From: Paraburkholderia podalyriae
GTDB taxonomy: Bacteria > Pseudomonadota > Gammaproteobacteria > Burkholderiales > Burkholderiaceae
Assembly (NCBI RefSeq): GCF_014397785.1
Contig: NZ_VZQQ01000007.1
Coordinates: 228,909-292,908 of the forward strand
Direction: 5' to 3'
Length of the DNA: 64,000 nucleotides
The position numbers were made by a program, and so were the translations under genes. This document shows, piece after piece, positions 26,676-38,228 of the stretch. The stretch's first letter is position 1. Each line of letters opens with the position of its first letter. Below the pieces are notes generated by a model that did no database searches, was not told the DNA's origin, and was given only the letters and a program-made list of their open reading frames with translations.

Positions 26676-27098
26676 TCAATTCGCGTATTTGAACTCCGGC
26701 AGCGCCTCGAGCGATTTCTTCGTCGCCTCGGGCAGCACGATGCGCCGGTTGTCGATCTGCAGATCGTTGAACGGCACCGCGACGAGATGCTTGCCCATAC
26801 CGAGAAAACCGCCGACCGACAGGATCGCGTACGTGGTGCGCTCGGTGCCCGGCGAGACGATCAGATCGTCGAGCGTGCCGATGTCGTCCTTGTTGCGGTT
26901 ATACACGTCCGCCCCCGACAACTTCGACGCGCGATAGCCGCTCGCGAGCTGCACGACGTCCGTGCGTTTTTCGGTGATCGCCTAGGGCGCGCCCTGCGCG
27001 AACGCGCTGCCGCACGTGGCAATGGCGGAACTCAGCGTGATGGCGGCGAGAAGCGATGCGGAAGCGGCCAGCGGTTTGATCTGTAGGTTGCGCATCAT
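26676..27098 (-). pseudogene. Exported PRC-barrel protein gene interrupted by an amber codon
   Basis: From ATG 27098 the frame encodes a signal peptide (MMRNLQIKPLAASASLLA to SAFA) and QGAP, then TAG at 26984-26982 (codon 39), then continues in the same frame. It reads ITEKRTDVVQLASGYRAS and then a full PRC-barrel (VYNRNKDDIGTLDDLIVSPG, LVAVPFNDLQ) to the stop at 26676. One base change, CAG to TAG, explains it. An intact protein would be 140 aa and periplasmic. Initiation at the internal GTG (26954) would give an unexported 92-aa fragment. PRC-barrel domains mediate protein or RNA contacts; the role here is unknown. Confidence 0.75.
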
Positions 27099-27361
27099 TT
27101 GGGTTCTCCCTGTTTGCTGTCGTGGCTTGCGGCGGCGCGCAACGCGTGCGTGCGTTAGCCACTGTGCTGCAAATCGCGTGCCGCGGCGTTAATCTGAAGG
27201 CGCACCCGGCCGGGCCCGTAAGTTGCTCATCAAGCCCGCTTGCTGCGTTGCGCGTACACTGGATCACGCGCTGCACGCTGCAAGAAGACGTGAAAAGCCA
27301 GTTGAAAAAAGCACCTCACGACCCGGAACTACCCACACCTTTGCGTCCACAGAGAACGCTT

Positions 27362-29575
<2,214 letters not shown>

Positions 29576-29716
29576 TGAGCGATGCCTGTTCCGTTGCAGT
29601 AGCGGGCCGCAACCCAGGTACAACGTTTGCTCCCTCTGTGGGTGACGACACGCACGCGTCTCCGATCTTCGTCACGGCAGGCGCGCGCACCCAAACAGCC
29701 AGGCCGGGGTGAACAA

Positions 29717-29893
29717 ATGGACCAGGAACCGAGCATCGACGAGATGATCCGCATGCGCGCCTACTATCTTTGGGAGCAGGCGGCCGAGCCGAAGGGCACG
29801 CCCGAGCAATACTGGGAACAGGCGCGCAGTGAGATCGAGAAGGAGGCACCACCGGTCGAGAGCGGGCCGGTGCCGGGCGATACGCTGAAATAG
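29717..29893 (+). CDS. DUF2934 domain protein
   Basis: This 58-aa acidic protein has the DUF2934-like core IRMRAYYLWEQAAEPKGTPE, followed by a Glu-rich tail. DUF2934 proteins are small, cytoplasmic and common near stress and carbon-storage genes. It begins at ATG 29717 after GGGGT and lies between glgX and the AI-2E-type exporter. No biochemical function is established as far as I know. Confidence 0.72.
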   Translation: MDQEPSIDEMIRMRAYYLWEQAAEPKGTPEQYWEQARSEIEKEAPPVESGPVPGDTLK

Positions 29894-29988
29894 GCATGAC
29901 TCGATAGTACTGAGTGATCAGACTCTGAGCCGGCGCATCGCGCGCGGCTCGGAGACGGTATTCCCATGCCCGAGTTTCGCTCCACAAG

Positions 29989-32064
29989 ATGAACGACACA
30001 CCCGAGTCGCGCGGCACGAGACCCACCGCACGCATTCCCGCGGCATCCGCCGCAATCGGTATCGAGGGCCTCGTCACGTTCGGCGTTGCCGTGATCGCGG
30101 TCGCCTGTCTGTACTTCGCGAGCGCCGTGATGATTCCGATCACGCTCGCGATCCTGTTGAGCTTTCTCGTTGCGCCGCTCGCCGATGCACTGTCCCGGCT
30201 CAGGCTCGGCCATGTCGCGTCGGTGTGCGCGGCGGTTCTGATCTCGGTGTCGATCATCGCGCTGCTGTGCGCGGTGATCGCCACCCAGCTGACCGATCTC
30301 GCGGCCGGCATGCCGCGCTATCAGGCGACCATCGCACACAAGCTCGACACCGTGCACAGCCTGACGATCGGCAAGCTGAACCGTTTCGCGAGCGAGGCGG
30401 GACAGGCGTTGCAGCGCGCGACGATCGAGCCGCCGCAACCGCAAGCGCCGAACGGCGCGGCAGCCGCGGCGAGCCCGCATGCATCGGCGGCGGTGCCGGT
30501 GGAAGTGCGCGAGCCGGTGCCGACGCCGTTCGAGCTCGCGCGACGCGTGCTGTCGCCGGCCATCAGTCCGTTGGCAACCGCGTTCATCGTATTCGTGGTC
30601 ACGATCGTGATCCTGCTGCAACGCGACGACCTGCGCGATCGCGCGATCCGGCTGTTCGGCTCGCGCGACCTGCACCGCACGACCACGGTGATGGACGAGA
30701 CCGCGCGCCGCCTGAGCCGTTACTTCGTGTCGCAGCTAGGCGTGAACACCGGAGTCGGCGTCGTGATCGGCGCGGGGCTCTTTCTGATCGGCGTGCCGAG
30801 CCCGATCCTGTGGGGGATTCTCGCGGCGCTGCTGCGGCTCGTGCCCTACGTCGGCATCTGGATCGCGGCGATGCTGCCCACCGCGCTCGCCGCCGCGGTG
30901 AGTCCCGGCTGGACGATGGCGATCTGGTCGCTAGTGTTGTTCGTGGTCGCCGAGCTGACGGTGGGGCAGGTGATCGAGCCGCTGTTGTACGGGCGCAGCA
31001 CGGGCCTGTCGCCGTTTTCGGTGGTGGTCGCGGCGATCTTCTGGAGCTGGATCTGGGGGCCGATCGGCCTGATCCTGTCGACGCCGTTGACGCTGTGTCT
31101 GCTGGTACTCGGCCGGCATGTGCGGCGTCTGGAGTTTCTCGACGTGCTGCTCGGCGATCAGCCCGCGCTGACGCCGGTCGAAAACTTCTATCAACGCGCG
31201 CTCGCGGGCGATCCGGACGAAGCGATCGAGCAGGCCGAAGTGCTGCTGCGAGACCGCTCGCTATCGGCTTACTACGACGAAGTCGCGATCAAGGCCTTGC
31301 GGCTCGCGGCCAACGACGTGACGAGCGGCAGCGTGACGAGCGCGCAGCTCGCGCGCATCGAGTCGACGACCAACGACCTGGTCGACGGCCTCGACGGTTA
31401 TGAGGATCGCGTGCCCACGCCGCTCGGGCCGCTCGGGCCGCAGGCGAACTGGGGCGCGGTAGGGCCGATGGCGCCGCCCGACGAAACGCAGGCCGCGCGG
31501 GTGATGCCACAATCGGTCGACGCCGCGAATAGCAGCATGAGCACCACTACGGTCGCGCCGGAACCGACCCACGGCCGGGAACCGGCGGCGATCAGCGAAC
31601 CGTCCGTCGCGGCGCCCGTGTTCGCCTGGCATGCGCCGACGAGCCGCGTGTTGTGCCTGCCGGGCCGTGGCCCGCTCGATGCGCTCGCGACGGTCATCCT
31701 GCTGCAGTTGCTCGCCAAGCGCGGCTTCGCGGCGCGCTCATTGCCGCACGAGGCGGTGTCGCGCGCGTCGATCGACAGCCTGGAGGCGGACGACGTCGGC
31801 ATCGTCTGCATTCTGTATCTGCAGATCGACGGCGTTCCGTCGCATCTGCGCAATCTGGTGCGGCGCATTCGCGCGCGCTTGCCGAAGGTGTCGGTCGTGG
31901 TCGGCCTTTGGACGCCCGAGGATATGCGGCAATGGAGCGCCGATCAGCAAGACTCGCTGGAAGCCGAGTGCTCTGTGACGTCGTTGCAGCAGATGCTGGC
32001 CGCGTGCCGCCGCATCGATGCGACGCGAACGGTGATTGCGGAGCCGCAGTTCGAGCATGGCTGA
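29989..32064 (+). CDS. AI-2E/PerM-family exporter with an extra C-terminal soluble domain
   Basis: This 691-aa protein contains about eight TM segments. N-terminal pairs cover residues 22-100, and the second cluster (about 185-375) includes the family motif GVVIGAGLFLIGVPSPILWG and FWSWIWGPIGLILSTPLTLC. Usual PerM proteins end near 350-380 residues. Here a linker (about 380-540) leads to a globular segment (about 545-680, RVLCLPGRGPLDALATVILL, DDVGIVCILYL) that looks Rossmann- or cobalamin-binding-like. The family exports small solutes such as AI-2. The C-terminal domain may gate transport. No strong ribosome site is visible. Confidence 0.8.
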   Translation: MNDTPESRGTRPTARIPAASAAIGIEGLVTFGVAVIAVACLYFASAVMIPITLAILLSFLVAPLADALSRLRLGHVASVCAAVLISVSIIALLCAVIATQLTDLAAGMPRYQATIAHKLDTVHSLTIGKLNRFASEAGQALQRATIEPPQPQAPNGAAAAASPHASAAVPVEVREPVPTPFELARRVLSPAISPLATAFIVFVVTIVILLQRDDLRDRAIRLFGSRDLHRTTTVMDETARRLSRYFVSQLGVNTGVGVVIGAGLFLIGVPSPILWGILAALLRLVPYVGIWIAAMLPTALAAAVSPGWTMAIWSLVLFVVAELTVGQVIEPLLYGRSTGLSPFSVVVAAIFWSWIWGPIGLILSTPLTLCLLVLGRHVRRLEFLDVLLGDQPALTPVENFYQRALAGDPDEAIEQAEVLLRDRSLSAYYDEVAIKALRLAANDVTSGSVTSAQLARIESTTNDLVDGLDGYEDRVPTPLGPLGPQANWGAVGPMAPPDETQAARVMPQSVDAANSSMSTTTVAPEPTHGREPAAISEPSVAAPVFAWHAPTSRVLCLPGRGPLDALATVILLQLLAKRGFAARSLPHEAVSRASIDSLEADDVGIVCILYLQIDGVPSHLRNLVRRIRARLPKVSVVVGLWTPEDMRQWSADQQDSLEAECSVTSLQQMLAACRRIDATRTVIAEPQFEHG

Positions 32065-32159
32065 AGCCGCGCGGCATCGCGGCCTGTGATCCGCCACTGC
32101 CTGGCGGCCTCGCCACGCCGGTTGCGCGCGCCGCATCGGCATCGCTCTGCCAGCCGCCT

Positions 32160-32360
32160 GACTTCGTTGCGAGTCGCGAACCACCAGACGAAGCCGACGA
32201 GACCAATCAGGATTACGACCGCGCCGAAGATGATCAGCGGCTTCTTGCAGGGCTTCTTGTCCTTCTTGCCGCCGTTGCCGTCGCCGCGATCATCGCGGTG
32301 CGACGCATCGCGCCCCGATGCTTCCTGCCCGGTGCTGGCCGAGCCGGTCTCGTCTGACAT
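32160..32360 (-). pseudogene. N-terminal remnant of HlyD/EmrA-type membrane fusion protein
   Basis: From ATG 32360 about 67 residues read like the start of an EmrA-type adaptor. There is a charged, low-complexity head (RDDRGDGNGGKKDKK), then one TM helix and the sequence FGAVVILIGLVGFVWWFATR. The expected continuation, with biotinyl-lipoyl and coiled-coil domains, is absent in every frame, and the sequence abuts the convergent exporter gene. It is most likely a truncated leftover of a multidrug exporter operon. The reading frame continues as unrelated Arg-rich sequence to 31944. Confidence 0.6.
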
Positions 32361-32494
32361 GATCAGTCGTTCCGTCGTTCCAGTGGGTCGAGAATGGCTG
32401 AGCGCAACAGCTGCCATCCGCGGCCGCCCGCGATCACCGCGAGGGCCCGGGCGCTCGGAAGGCGCGTGGCAACGCGAACCGCGCTGCCACGCGT

Positions 32495-32686
32495 CTATTG
32501 ACCGGCGGGTTTGTCGTGCCCGGCCTTTGCCTTGTCCTGCTCCGGCTCGATCCTGGTGGTGCCGCCCGTCGAAGGCGGGTCGCTAGCCGGGAAGCTGTCT
32601 TCGATCTGCGTGTCGATCTGCTTTTCGCTCTTTTCGCTCTTTTCCGAGTGCGGATGCTGCGGATGCTTTTCCTTGTGTGTCGTCAT
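32495..32686 (-). CDS. Small hydrophilic protein with EDSFPASDPPS motif
   Basis: This 63-aa protein is Lys/Glu/Ser-rich with near repeats of EKSEKS, then DTQIEDSFPASDPPSTGG. The EDSFPASDPPS block recurs in many small proteobacterial proteins, in my recollection without a known function. AAGGAGCC before ATG 32686 fixes the start. It lies 63 nt after the Rieske reductase stop on the same strand and may be co-transcribed. Confidence 0.7.
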   Translation of the reverse strand: MTTHKEKHPQHPHSEKSEKSEKQIDTQIEDSFPASDPPSTGGTTRIEPEQDKAKAGHDKPAGQ

Positions 32687-32749
32687 GTTGGCTCCTTCCT
32701 TCAGGTTGAACGGCAAGACATCGGATCGCGCTGATCCACGTACGCATCG

Positions 32750-34390
32750 TCACGACGTGGTCGGTTCCGGCGCGCCGCGCGTCGTTGCATCGGGCGCCGC
32801 CGCGCCGATGATGGCGAGCGCCTCGGCGCGCGACAGCCCGCCGCGCATCGCGTCGGAGAGCCGCGCGGTCAGCGCTTCGCGCTCGCAGGCAAGTAACGCG
32901 TCGACGTTGCCGTCGCGCACGTACAGCGCGATGAACTGGTGATGATCGAAGTCGCCATCGACGACGATCTCGTCCCACTCGCTCGCATGGCCGAGGTATT
33001 CGAAGTTCTTGCCGTAGTGATAGGTCCAGAAGAACGGCACGTCCAAATAGCGATTGCGCGCGCCGCACATGTTCTGCGCGGCAATGCGCGCATGCTGCTG
33101 CGCGACGCGCCAGTGTTCGATACGCACCGGCTCCTGGTTCTCGCGCAGCGAGAACACGGCGATATCGCCGGCCGCATACAGACCGCACGCGGCGTGCATG
33201 CCGGCATTGACGATCACGCCGCCGTCCTGCTGCAACGGCAGACCTTCGACAAACGCGGTAGCCGGCGCAACCCCCGTGCCCAGCAACACGACATCGGCGG
33301 GGATGGCCTCGCCGCCGTCGAGCATCACCGCATGCACGTTGCCTTCGTCGCCCTCGAGCGATGCGACCTTGGCGTCGAGATAAAACTTCACGCCGTTGCT
33401 TTCGTGCAGCGCGCGAAACATCTGGCCCGCGCGCTCGCCGAACTGCTTCACGAACGGCACCGTGTCTCGCGAGATCACGGTGACGGGCACGCCATGCTTG
33501 CGCAACGCGGACGCGACTTCGAGGCCAATGAAGCTGCTGCCGAGAATCGCGACGCGGGTTTGCGCGGCGTCGTCGCCGAGCGCGTCGATCAACGCGGCGG
33601 CATCGTCGAGGTGCCGCAGCACGTGCACGCCGCCGAGCTCGCAGCCGGGAATGTCGGGCACTGTCGGCACGCTGCCGGTCGCGAGCAGCGCGGTGTCGTA
33701 GGTCAGCGGCTCGATGCTTTGCTGGCTGCCAGCCGCGCCGGCCTCGAAATGGATCGTGCGCGCGGGCACGTCGAGCCGCGCGACCTTCGCGACGATCCGC
33801 TCGATGCCGTGCATAGTCAGCCAGTCGGGCGGCAGCAGCGGCGGCACGTCGGCGGGCGCCATTTCGAACGACGGTACGAACTTGCTCAGCGAGGTGCGGT
33901 CGTAGGGCGCGTGCGCTTCGTCGCCGATCAGCGTGATGCGGCCGTCGAAGCCGAACTCGCGTAACGCGGCACAGGCGGCGGCGCCGGCCGCGCCCGCGCC
34001 GATCACCACGTAGTGTTTTGCCGGTGCGGCGGCAGCGTCCGGTGGCGTGTGCGGCGCCGGCTCCGGACGCGCGATTTTTTCCGCCGACACGAGCACGTCC
34101 TCGCCATCGAGCGTGACCGGGTAGCGATCGAGCGGCAGCAGCGCGGGCGGCTCCAGCACGTCGCCGGTCGCGACGTCGAACGTGCCCTTATGCCACGGAC
34201 AGATGATGCGACCGTTGCACAGCGCGCCCTCTTCGAGCGGGCCCCCGGCATGCGGGCAATCAGGTGAATACGCGCGCACGGTGTCGCCATCGCGCACCAG
34301 CAGGATCGGCGTGTCGTCCACGGTTACGCGCACGGCACGATCCTCCGGCAATTCCGATAGCTGCGCGACGCGGCGGGCAGACGTGGACAT
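32750..34390 (-). CDS. FAD-dependent reductase with N-terminal Rieske domain (AIF3-like)
   Basis: This 546-aa fusion has a Rieske [2Fe-2S] domain at residues 1-105, with ligands Cys45/His47 and Cys64/His67 (SPDCPHAGG, CPWHKGTF). It is followed by a pyridine-nucleotide-disulphide reductase fold with the FAD motif GAGAAG (131-136) and an NAD motif VAILGSSFIGLEVAS. It resembles AIF-like ferredoxin/rubredoxin reductases that pass electrons from NAD(P)H to redox partners. Start 34390 coincides with the start of the Rieske domain; the frame continues 86 codons upstream without homology. It is divergent from the hybrid kinase. Confidence 0.88.
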   Translation of the reverse strand: MSTSARRVAQLSELPEDRAVRVTVDDTPILLVRDGDTVRAYSPDCPHAGGPLEEGALCNGRIICPWHKGTFDVATGDVLEPPALLPLDRYPVTLDGEDVLVSAEKIARPEPAPHTPPDAAAAPAKHYVVIGAGAAGAAACAALREFGFDGRITLIGDEAHAPYDRTSLSKFVPSFEMAPADVPPLLPPDWLTMHGIERIVAKVARLDVPARTIHFEAGAAGSQQSIEPLTYDTALLATGSVPTVPDIPGCELGGVHVLRHLDDAAALIDALGDDAAQTRVAILGSSFIGLEVASALRKHGVPVTVISRDTVPFVKQFGERAGQMFRALHESNGVKFYLDAKVASLEGDEGNVHAVMLDGGEAIPADVVLLGTGVAPATAFVEGLPLQQDGGVIVNAGMHAACGLYAAGDIAVFSLRENQEPVRIEHWRVAQQHARIAAQNMCGARNRYLDVPFFWTYHYGKNFEYLGHASEWDEIVVDGDFDHHQFIALYVRDGNVDALLACEREALTARLSDAMRGGLSRAEALAIIGAAAPDATTRGAPEPTTS

Positions 34391-34559
34391 GGTGAGGCCT
34401 CGCGAAAGGAAGGGCTCGTGTAGCGCACGCGAAGGCATCGCGAGCGGTGGCGGAAGTGGGATTGCCATCGAGCAGCGATAAGACAGCAACCGCTGTGCCT
34501 GCAAGCGTCGGCGAAGTGATGGTGGCAACCCACTTTGGAAGATAGGCCGAGTTGGGGTA

Positions 34560-34579
34560 AATTCCGAGACAGGGGAATT
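34560..34579. promoter_or_regulatory. Inverted repeat in the reductase/kinase divergent gap
   Basis: AATTCC (34560-34565) and GGAATT (34574-34579) are separated by 8 bp, in the 263-bp gap between divergent genes. The AT-rich arms stand out in GC-rich DNA. This could be an operator for either gene. The rest of the gap shows no clear promoter. Confidence 0.35.
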
Positions 34580-34653
34580 AGCGCGCGAACAGCGACGTGC
34601 GTAGCGGCGTGCGAATTCGCAGGCAATGCCTTCCCTGACCGTATGCAAATTTG

Positions 34654-36813
34654 ATGGAGCAGGTGACCGTGCAGCGTGCAGAACGTGCCGCAGTCGATGT
34701 GCCGATGCCGTCGCGCAACTTCGCGGCGACGCGGCGCGTGCTGCTGATCGTGCTGGCCGTGTCGATGGTGTTTCCGTTGGCCTGCCTCGTGGGTTACGGC
34801 TACTTCGACTACCAGCGCCGAATCTCCGATGCGAACGATATGATCGACCGCCTCGCGCGCGTGGCCGAGGAGCAGGCCGTCAAGGTGCTGGATCTGAACC
34901 GGCAGATGGCCTCGCGCGTGATCGAGCTGCTCGGCGATTCCGACGATGCGCAGATCCGCGCGCGCGAGCGTGAATTGCACGAGCGTCTGCAGACCATCGG
35001 CGGCGATTTTCCGCAGGTGGCATCGATCTCGCTGCTCGGCGTGAACGGCGAGCTGCTCGCGTCGAGCTTCGCGTATCCGGCGCCGGCGATGACGATCGCC
35101 CAGCGCGACGACTTTCTGAGCGCGAAGGCGATGCGGCCGCAGCCGTATTACTCGCTGCCGATGTTCGCCAGGCTGTTGAAGATCGACGTGTTCACGACCG
35201 CGATCGGCCGCTCCGATGCCGACGGGCGGTTTCTTGGCGTGGTCACGGTGGAGCTGCGCAACGAATATTTTTCGCACTTCTATCGCGAGCTGACTAACGG
35301 CGATCCGTCGCTCGCGCTCGCGCTATACCGGCAGGACGGCAATCTGCTGGTGCGCTATCCGTCGTGGCCGGCCGGCGCGCGGCCGTCGATTCACAGCGCG
35401 TTCATGTCCGCGTTGCGCGACAAACAGCTATCTGGCCACGTGCGTCTGGATTCGACCGTCGACGGCGTCGAGCGGCTGCTCGCGTTTCGCCGCGTCGGCG
35501 ACTATCCGTTGTATGTGATGAGCGCGTACGCGACGTCGTCGATCATGGCGGCGTGGCGCACGCACTTCCTGCTGATCGCGGCGCTGACGGCGCTGCCCTG
35601 CATCGCGATCTGGGCACTCGTGCTGTATTCGCTGCGTCAACTGGAAGCGGAGCGGCGCGCGTGGGAGCGCTGGCAGGGCGAGGTCGCGATGCGGCTTTCG
35701 GCCGAGGCGTCGAGCCGGCAGCTGCAGCGCATGGGCGCGCTCGGCAATCTGGTCGCCAATGTCGCGCACGATTTCAACAACCTGCTGATGGTGGTGTCGG
35801 CGAACACCGAGCTTGCGCGGCTCAAGCATTACAACGATGTCGAGAAGGAAGTGCATGCGGTCGAGCGTGCCACCGCCACGGCCGAAGCGCTGACGCGGCG
35901 TCTGTTGAGCGTCGCGCGCAAGCAGCCGTTGAAGCAGGAGCCCGTCGAGCTCGCGCGCTGGCTGCCGGGCGCCGCGCCGCTGATCGACGCGGCGCTCGGC
36001 GACACGATCGAGCTGGCGCTGCGCGTGCCGGAGAACCTGTGGCAGGTGCTCGTCGATCCGACCGATCTCGAGTTCGCGATCGTGAACATCGCGATGAACG
36101 CGCGCGATGCGATGCCGCGCGGCGGGCACTTCGTGATCCGCTGCCAGAACAATCGGCTGGTCGGCAGCGACACGCTGCTGCCGGACGGCGAGTACGTGCT
36201 GATCGCCTGTTCCGACGACGGCGAAGGGATGCCCGAATCCGTCGTGCGACGCGCGTTCGAGCCGCTCTTCACGACCAAGCTGCGCGGCTCGGGCACCGGC
36301 CTCGGGCTCGCCCAGGTGCTGTCGATGTCCGAGCAGGCCGGCGGCACTGCGAAGATCGACAGCGTGCCGGGCAGCGGCACCACGGTGCGGATCCTGCTGC
36401 CGCGCTATCGTGAGCGCGACGCGCTGGCCGGCGCCGACGCGCGCGAGCCGCTGCCGATCGCGGCCGGGGCGGTGCTGCTCGTCGAGGACAACGAGGACGT
36501 CGCGGCCGGCGTGACCGCGGTGCTCGAAACCTTCGGTTGCGAGGTGCGTCACGAGCCGACCGCCGACCAGGCGTTCGACGTGCTGAGCGCCGGCGAGCGC
36601 TTCGAGCTGGTGCTGTCGGACATTCAGATGCCGGGCAAGCTGAACGGTATCGACCTGGCGGAGAAGATCCGCAGCGCGTGGCCGTCGCAGAAGATCGCGC
36701 TGATGACCGGTTACGCCGACGAGCTCGAGCGCGCGCGTCGGCTCGGCATCGCGATACTCGCGAAGCCGTTCAACATCGACGAACTGCATGCGTTGGTGGC
36801 GTGCGGCACCTGA
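34654..36813 (+). CDS. Hybrid sensor histidine kinase with C-terminal receiver
   Basis: This 719-aa membrane kinase has TM1 at about residues 27-50, a periplasmic sensor of about 240 residues (Cache-like), and TM2 at about 300-325. The HisKA dimerisation domain has His372 in NVAHDFNNLL. The HATPase has N-box NIAMNARDAMP and G-boxes GEGMPE and GSGTGLGLAQ. The receiver has Asp656 in VLSDIQMPG and Lys in LAKPFN. The HDFNN form of the H-box is common in kinases that feed single-domain receivers. No regulator gene is adjacent, so it may signal through the lone receiver at 20.7 kb or an unlinked partner. Confidence 0.9.
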   Translation: MEQVTVQRAERAAVDVPMPSRNFAATRRVLLIVLAVSMVFPLACLVGYGYFDYQRRISDANDMIDRLARVAEEQAVKVLDLNRQMASRVIELLGDSDDAQIRARERELHERLQTIGGDFPQVASISLLGVNGELLASSFAYPAPAMTIAQRDDFLSAKAMRPQPYYSLPMFARLLKIDVFTTAIGRSDADGRFLGVVTVELRNEYFSHFYRELTNGDPSLALALYRQDGNLLVRYPSWPAGARPSIHSAFMSALRDKQLSGHVRLDSTVDGVERLLAFRRVGDYPLYVMSAYATSSIMAAWRTHFLLIAALTALPCIAIWALVLYSLRQLEAERRAWERWQGEVAMRLSAEASSRQLQRMGALGNLVANVAHDFNNLLMVVSANTELARLKHYNDVEKEVHAVERATATAEALTRRLLSVARKQPLKQEPVELARWLPGAAPLIDAALGDTIELALRVPENLWQVLVDPTDLEFAIVNIAMNARDAMPRGGHFVIRCQNNRLVGSDTLLPDGEYVLIACSDDGEGMPESVVRRAFEPLFTTKLRGSGTGLGLAQVLSMSEQAGGTAKIDSVPGSGTTVRILLPRYRERDALAGADAREPLPIAAGAVLLVEDNEDVAAGVTAVLETFGCEVRHEPTADQAFDVLSAGERFELVLSDIQMPGKLNGIDLAEKIRSAWPSQKIALMTGYADELERARRLGIAILAKPFNIDELHALVACGT

Positions 36814-36965
36814 AGCCGCCGCGCCGTTTCGCGCATCGCGTCCATCTGCTTTTCCTGTCGTGCTGTGCTGCGGCACAACACTTGCTGAAAGCAACGCGAG
36901 GTATGCGCGTGCGGCCACCGCGCGCCCACTTCTTTTCGACACTCTCGACACCCAGGAGAAACGCC

Positions 36966-37244
36966 ATGAAGATCAGACACGCAGTGCTCGTTTCCACGTT
37001 GCTCGCGGCTTCGTCGCTCGCGATGGCCCAAGGCGCGGGCGGTGGCGGCGGGGGCCCGGCCGGCAACGACCCGAACACCAATGCCGCGACCTCGAGCCGC
37101 GAGGGCGGCGATGCGGGGCCTGCGGCGACCGCTACGCCTTCGACCCACCATCACATGAAGAAGCATTCGAAGATGAAGAAGCCCATGAACGACACGACGA
37201 ATATGCCGGGCGCCGACGCGAGCAGCGATACGAAGGGGCAGTAA
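36966..37244 (+). CDS. Small exported Gly/His/Lys-rich protein
   Basis: This 92-aa protein has signal peptide MKIRHAVLVSTLLAASSLAM, cleaved after AMA. Next come a Gly-rich run, an Asn/Thr/Ser stretch, and a His/Lys/Met patch (HHHMKKHSKMKKPM) that could bind metal or polyanions. CAGGAGAAACGCC before ATG 36966 is a good ribosome site. It follows the hybrid kinase and ends at a strong terminator. Function is unknown. Confidence 0.75.
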   Translation: MKIRHAVLVSTLLAASSLAMAQGAGGGGGGPAGNDPNTNAATSSREGGDAGPAATATPSTHHHMKKHSKMKKPMNDTTNMPGADASSDTKGQ

Positions 37245-37295
37245 GCGCAGCGTAGTCAGGCAGTAGGGCGGCTGACGCCGCGCGTCGGGCATCGT

Positions 37296-37323
37296 CCGGC
37301 GCGTCGGCGCCGGCCGTTTTTTT
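37296..37323 (+). terminator. Intrinsic terminator after the small exported protein
   Basis: CCGGCGC (37296-37302) pairs with GCGCCGG (37307-37313) around GTCG and is followed, after CCG, by seven T residues. It separates the kinase/exported-protein segment from the low-GC two-gene islet that begins about 110 nt later. Confidence 0.8.
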
Positions 37324-37432
37324 GTGGGCAGCAGTTCCCGCCGGCGTGCGGTGCTGTCGGCAGCGGGACAGGGGTTTTATGAGATGGTGTCTTGTTGCAC
37401 AATCGGGCCTCGTCAATTGATTGTAAGGCACG

Positions 37433-38200
37433 ATGACTTCACTTTTTCCCGGTTCTCACCTCGACGTCCGAGAAAGACGCTACGGACACTTCTTCTGGCA
37501 GAGCGTTCGCAAATCGATCTACCTTCACATTCAATCGCCCCGCATGTTTGACGCGGACCGGTGGTTTCATTTTGCGCTGCACGCCGGAGCACCCCGCGCG
37601 AGAAGCGACGACCTGGCGCAAGGCATGGAGGAAGCGCGCGCAGCGTGGCTGCGACACGCACTCTCAATGCTGCTGTCCCTCCAGTCGTACGAGTTGCGCG
37701 ACGTGCTTGGCCGAAGCGACAACCGATTCGAGATGCGCAGGATGGACGACCATGAGGTTGCCACGGCCCTTTACAACGAAGTGCAGAGCGGCGCGCTGCT
37801 CTTTGTGCCGGAACGGGAGGATATGCGCAAGTGTGTGCATGCAATACGCGAGCAGCGCGAAAAGGGTGCCAAGCCAGCGCACGCGTGCACACAACAGCCA
37901 GCCGACGCGGACATGGCAAAGCTTCTTTATAGCAACAGCTCGCGCGTGCCGCAGGTTCTTGCCAATGCAAAGCCGTTCGAGTACATACCCGACCCGGTAA
38001 GCGGCGTCGTTGATGTACTGGCGGGCGGCGAGGGAATGCCGGGTAATAATCAGGCGCAAAACAGGCAGACTCGTGATGTGGCAACTGCCTTGGGCCTCAA
38101 CAAAAATCAGGCCCAGCAGCTTCATCGGGAGATTGGCGGTCGCGGTCTCGGCTATCACGAAATAATGGAACGCGCGAAAGATATGTTCAACTTGTGGTAA
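37433..38200 (+). CDS. Putative orphan toxin/effector with polymorphic-toxin-like C-terminus
   Basis: This 255-aa protein of unknown family is visibly lower in GC than its neighbours. The N-terminal half contains an alpha-helical stretch (QGMEEARAAWLRHALSMLL). The last 40 residues (VATALGLNKNQAQQLHREIG, then GRGLGYHEIMERAKDMF) resemble a short helical motif that, as I recall, ends many polymorphic and contact-dependent toxins. There is no signal peptide, Rhs or PAAR module. A partner gene of immunity-like character follows 28 nt later. The start at 37433 has a weak AAGGC upstream. Toxin identity is inference from C-terminus and context only. Confidence 0.5.
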   Translation: MTSLFPGSHLDVRERRYGHFFWQSVRKSIYLHIQSPRMFDADRWFHFALHAGAPRARSDDLAQGMEEARAAWLRHALSMLLSLQSYELRDVLGRSDNRFEMRRMDDHEVATALYNEVQSGALLFVPEREDMRKCVHAIREQREKGAKPAHACTQQPADADMAKLLYSNSSRVPQVLANAKPFEYIPDPVSGVVDVLAGGEGMPGNNQAQNRQTRDVATALGLNKNQAQQLHREIGGRGLGYHEIMERAKDMFNLW

Positions 38201-38228
38201 CGCGGCCAACAAACACCGGGATTATCGA

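Noticed and set aside
32065..32159. Continuation of the HlyD-type adaptor in another frame
   Set aside because: All three minus-strand frames were read and none gives lipoyl or coiled-coil sequence, so a simple frameshift does not explain the short gene.
37413..38084. A minus-strand frame opposite the toxin candidate
   Set aside because: It is Arg/Cys-rich with no ribosome site. The plus-strand gene has a better start, a lower-GC codon pattern and a tandem partner.
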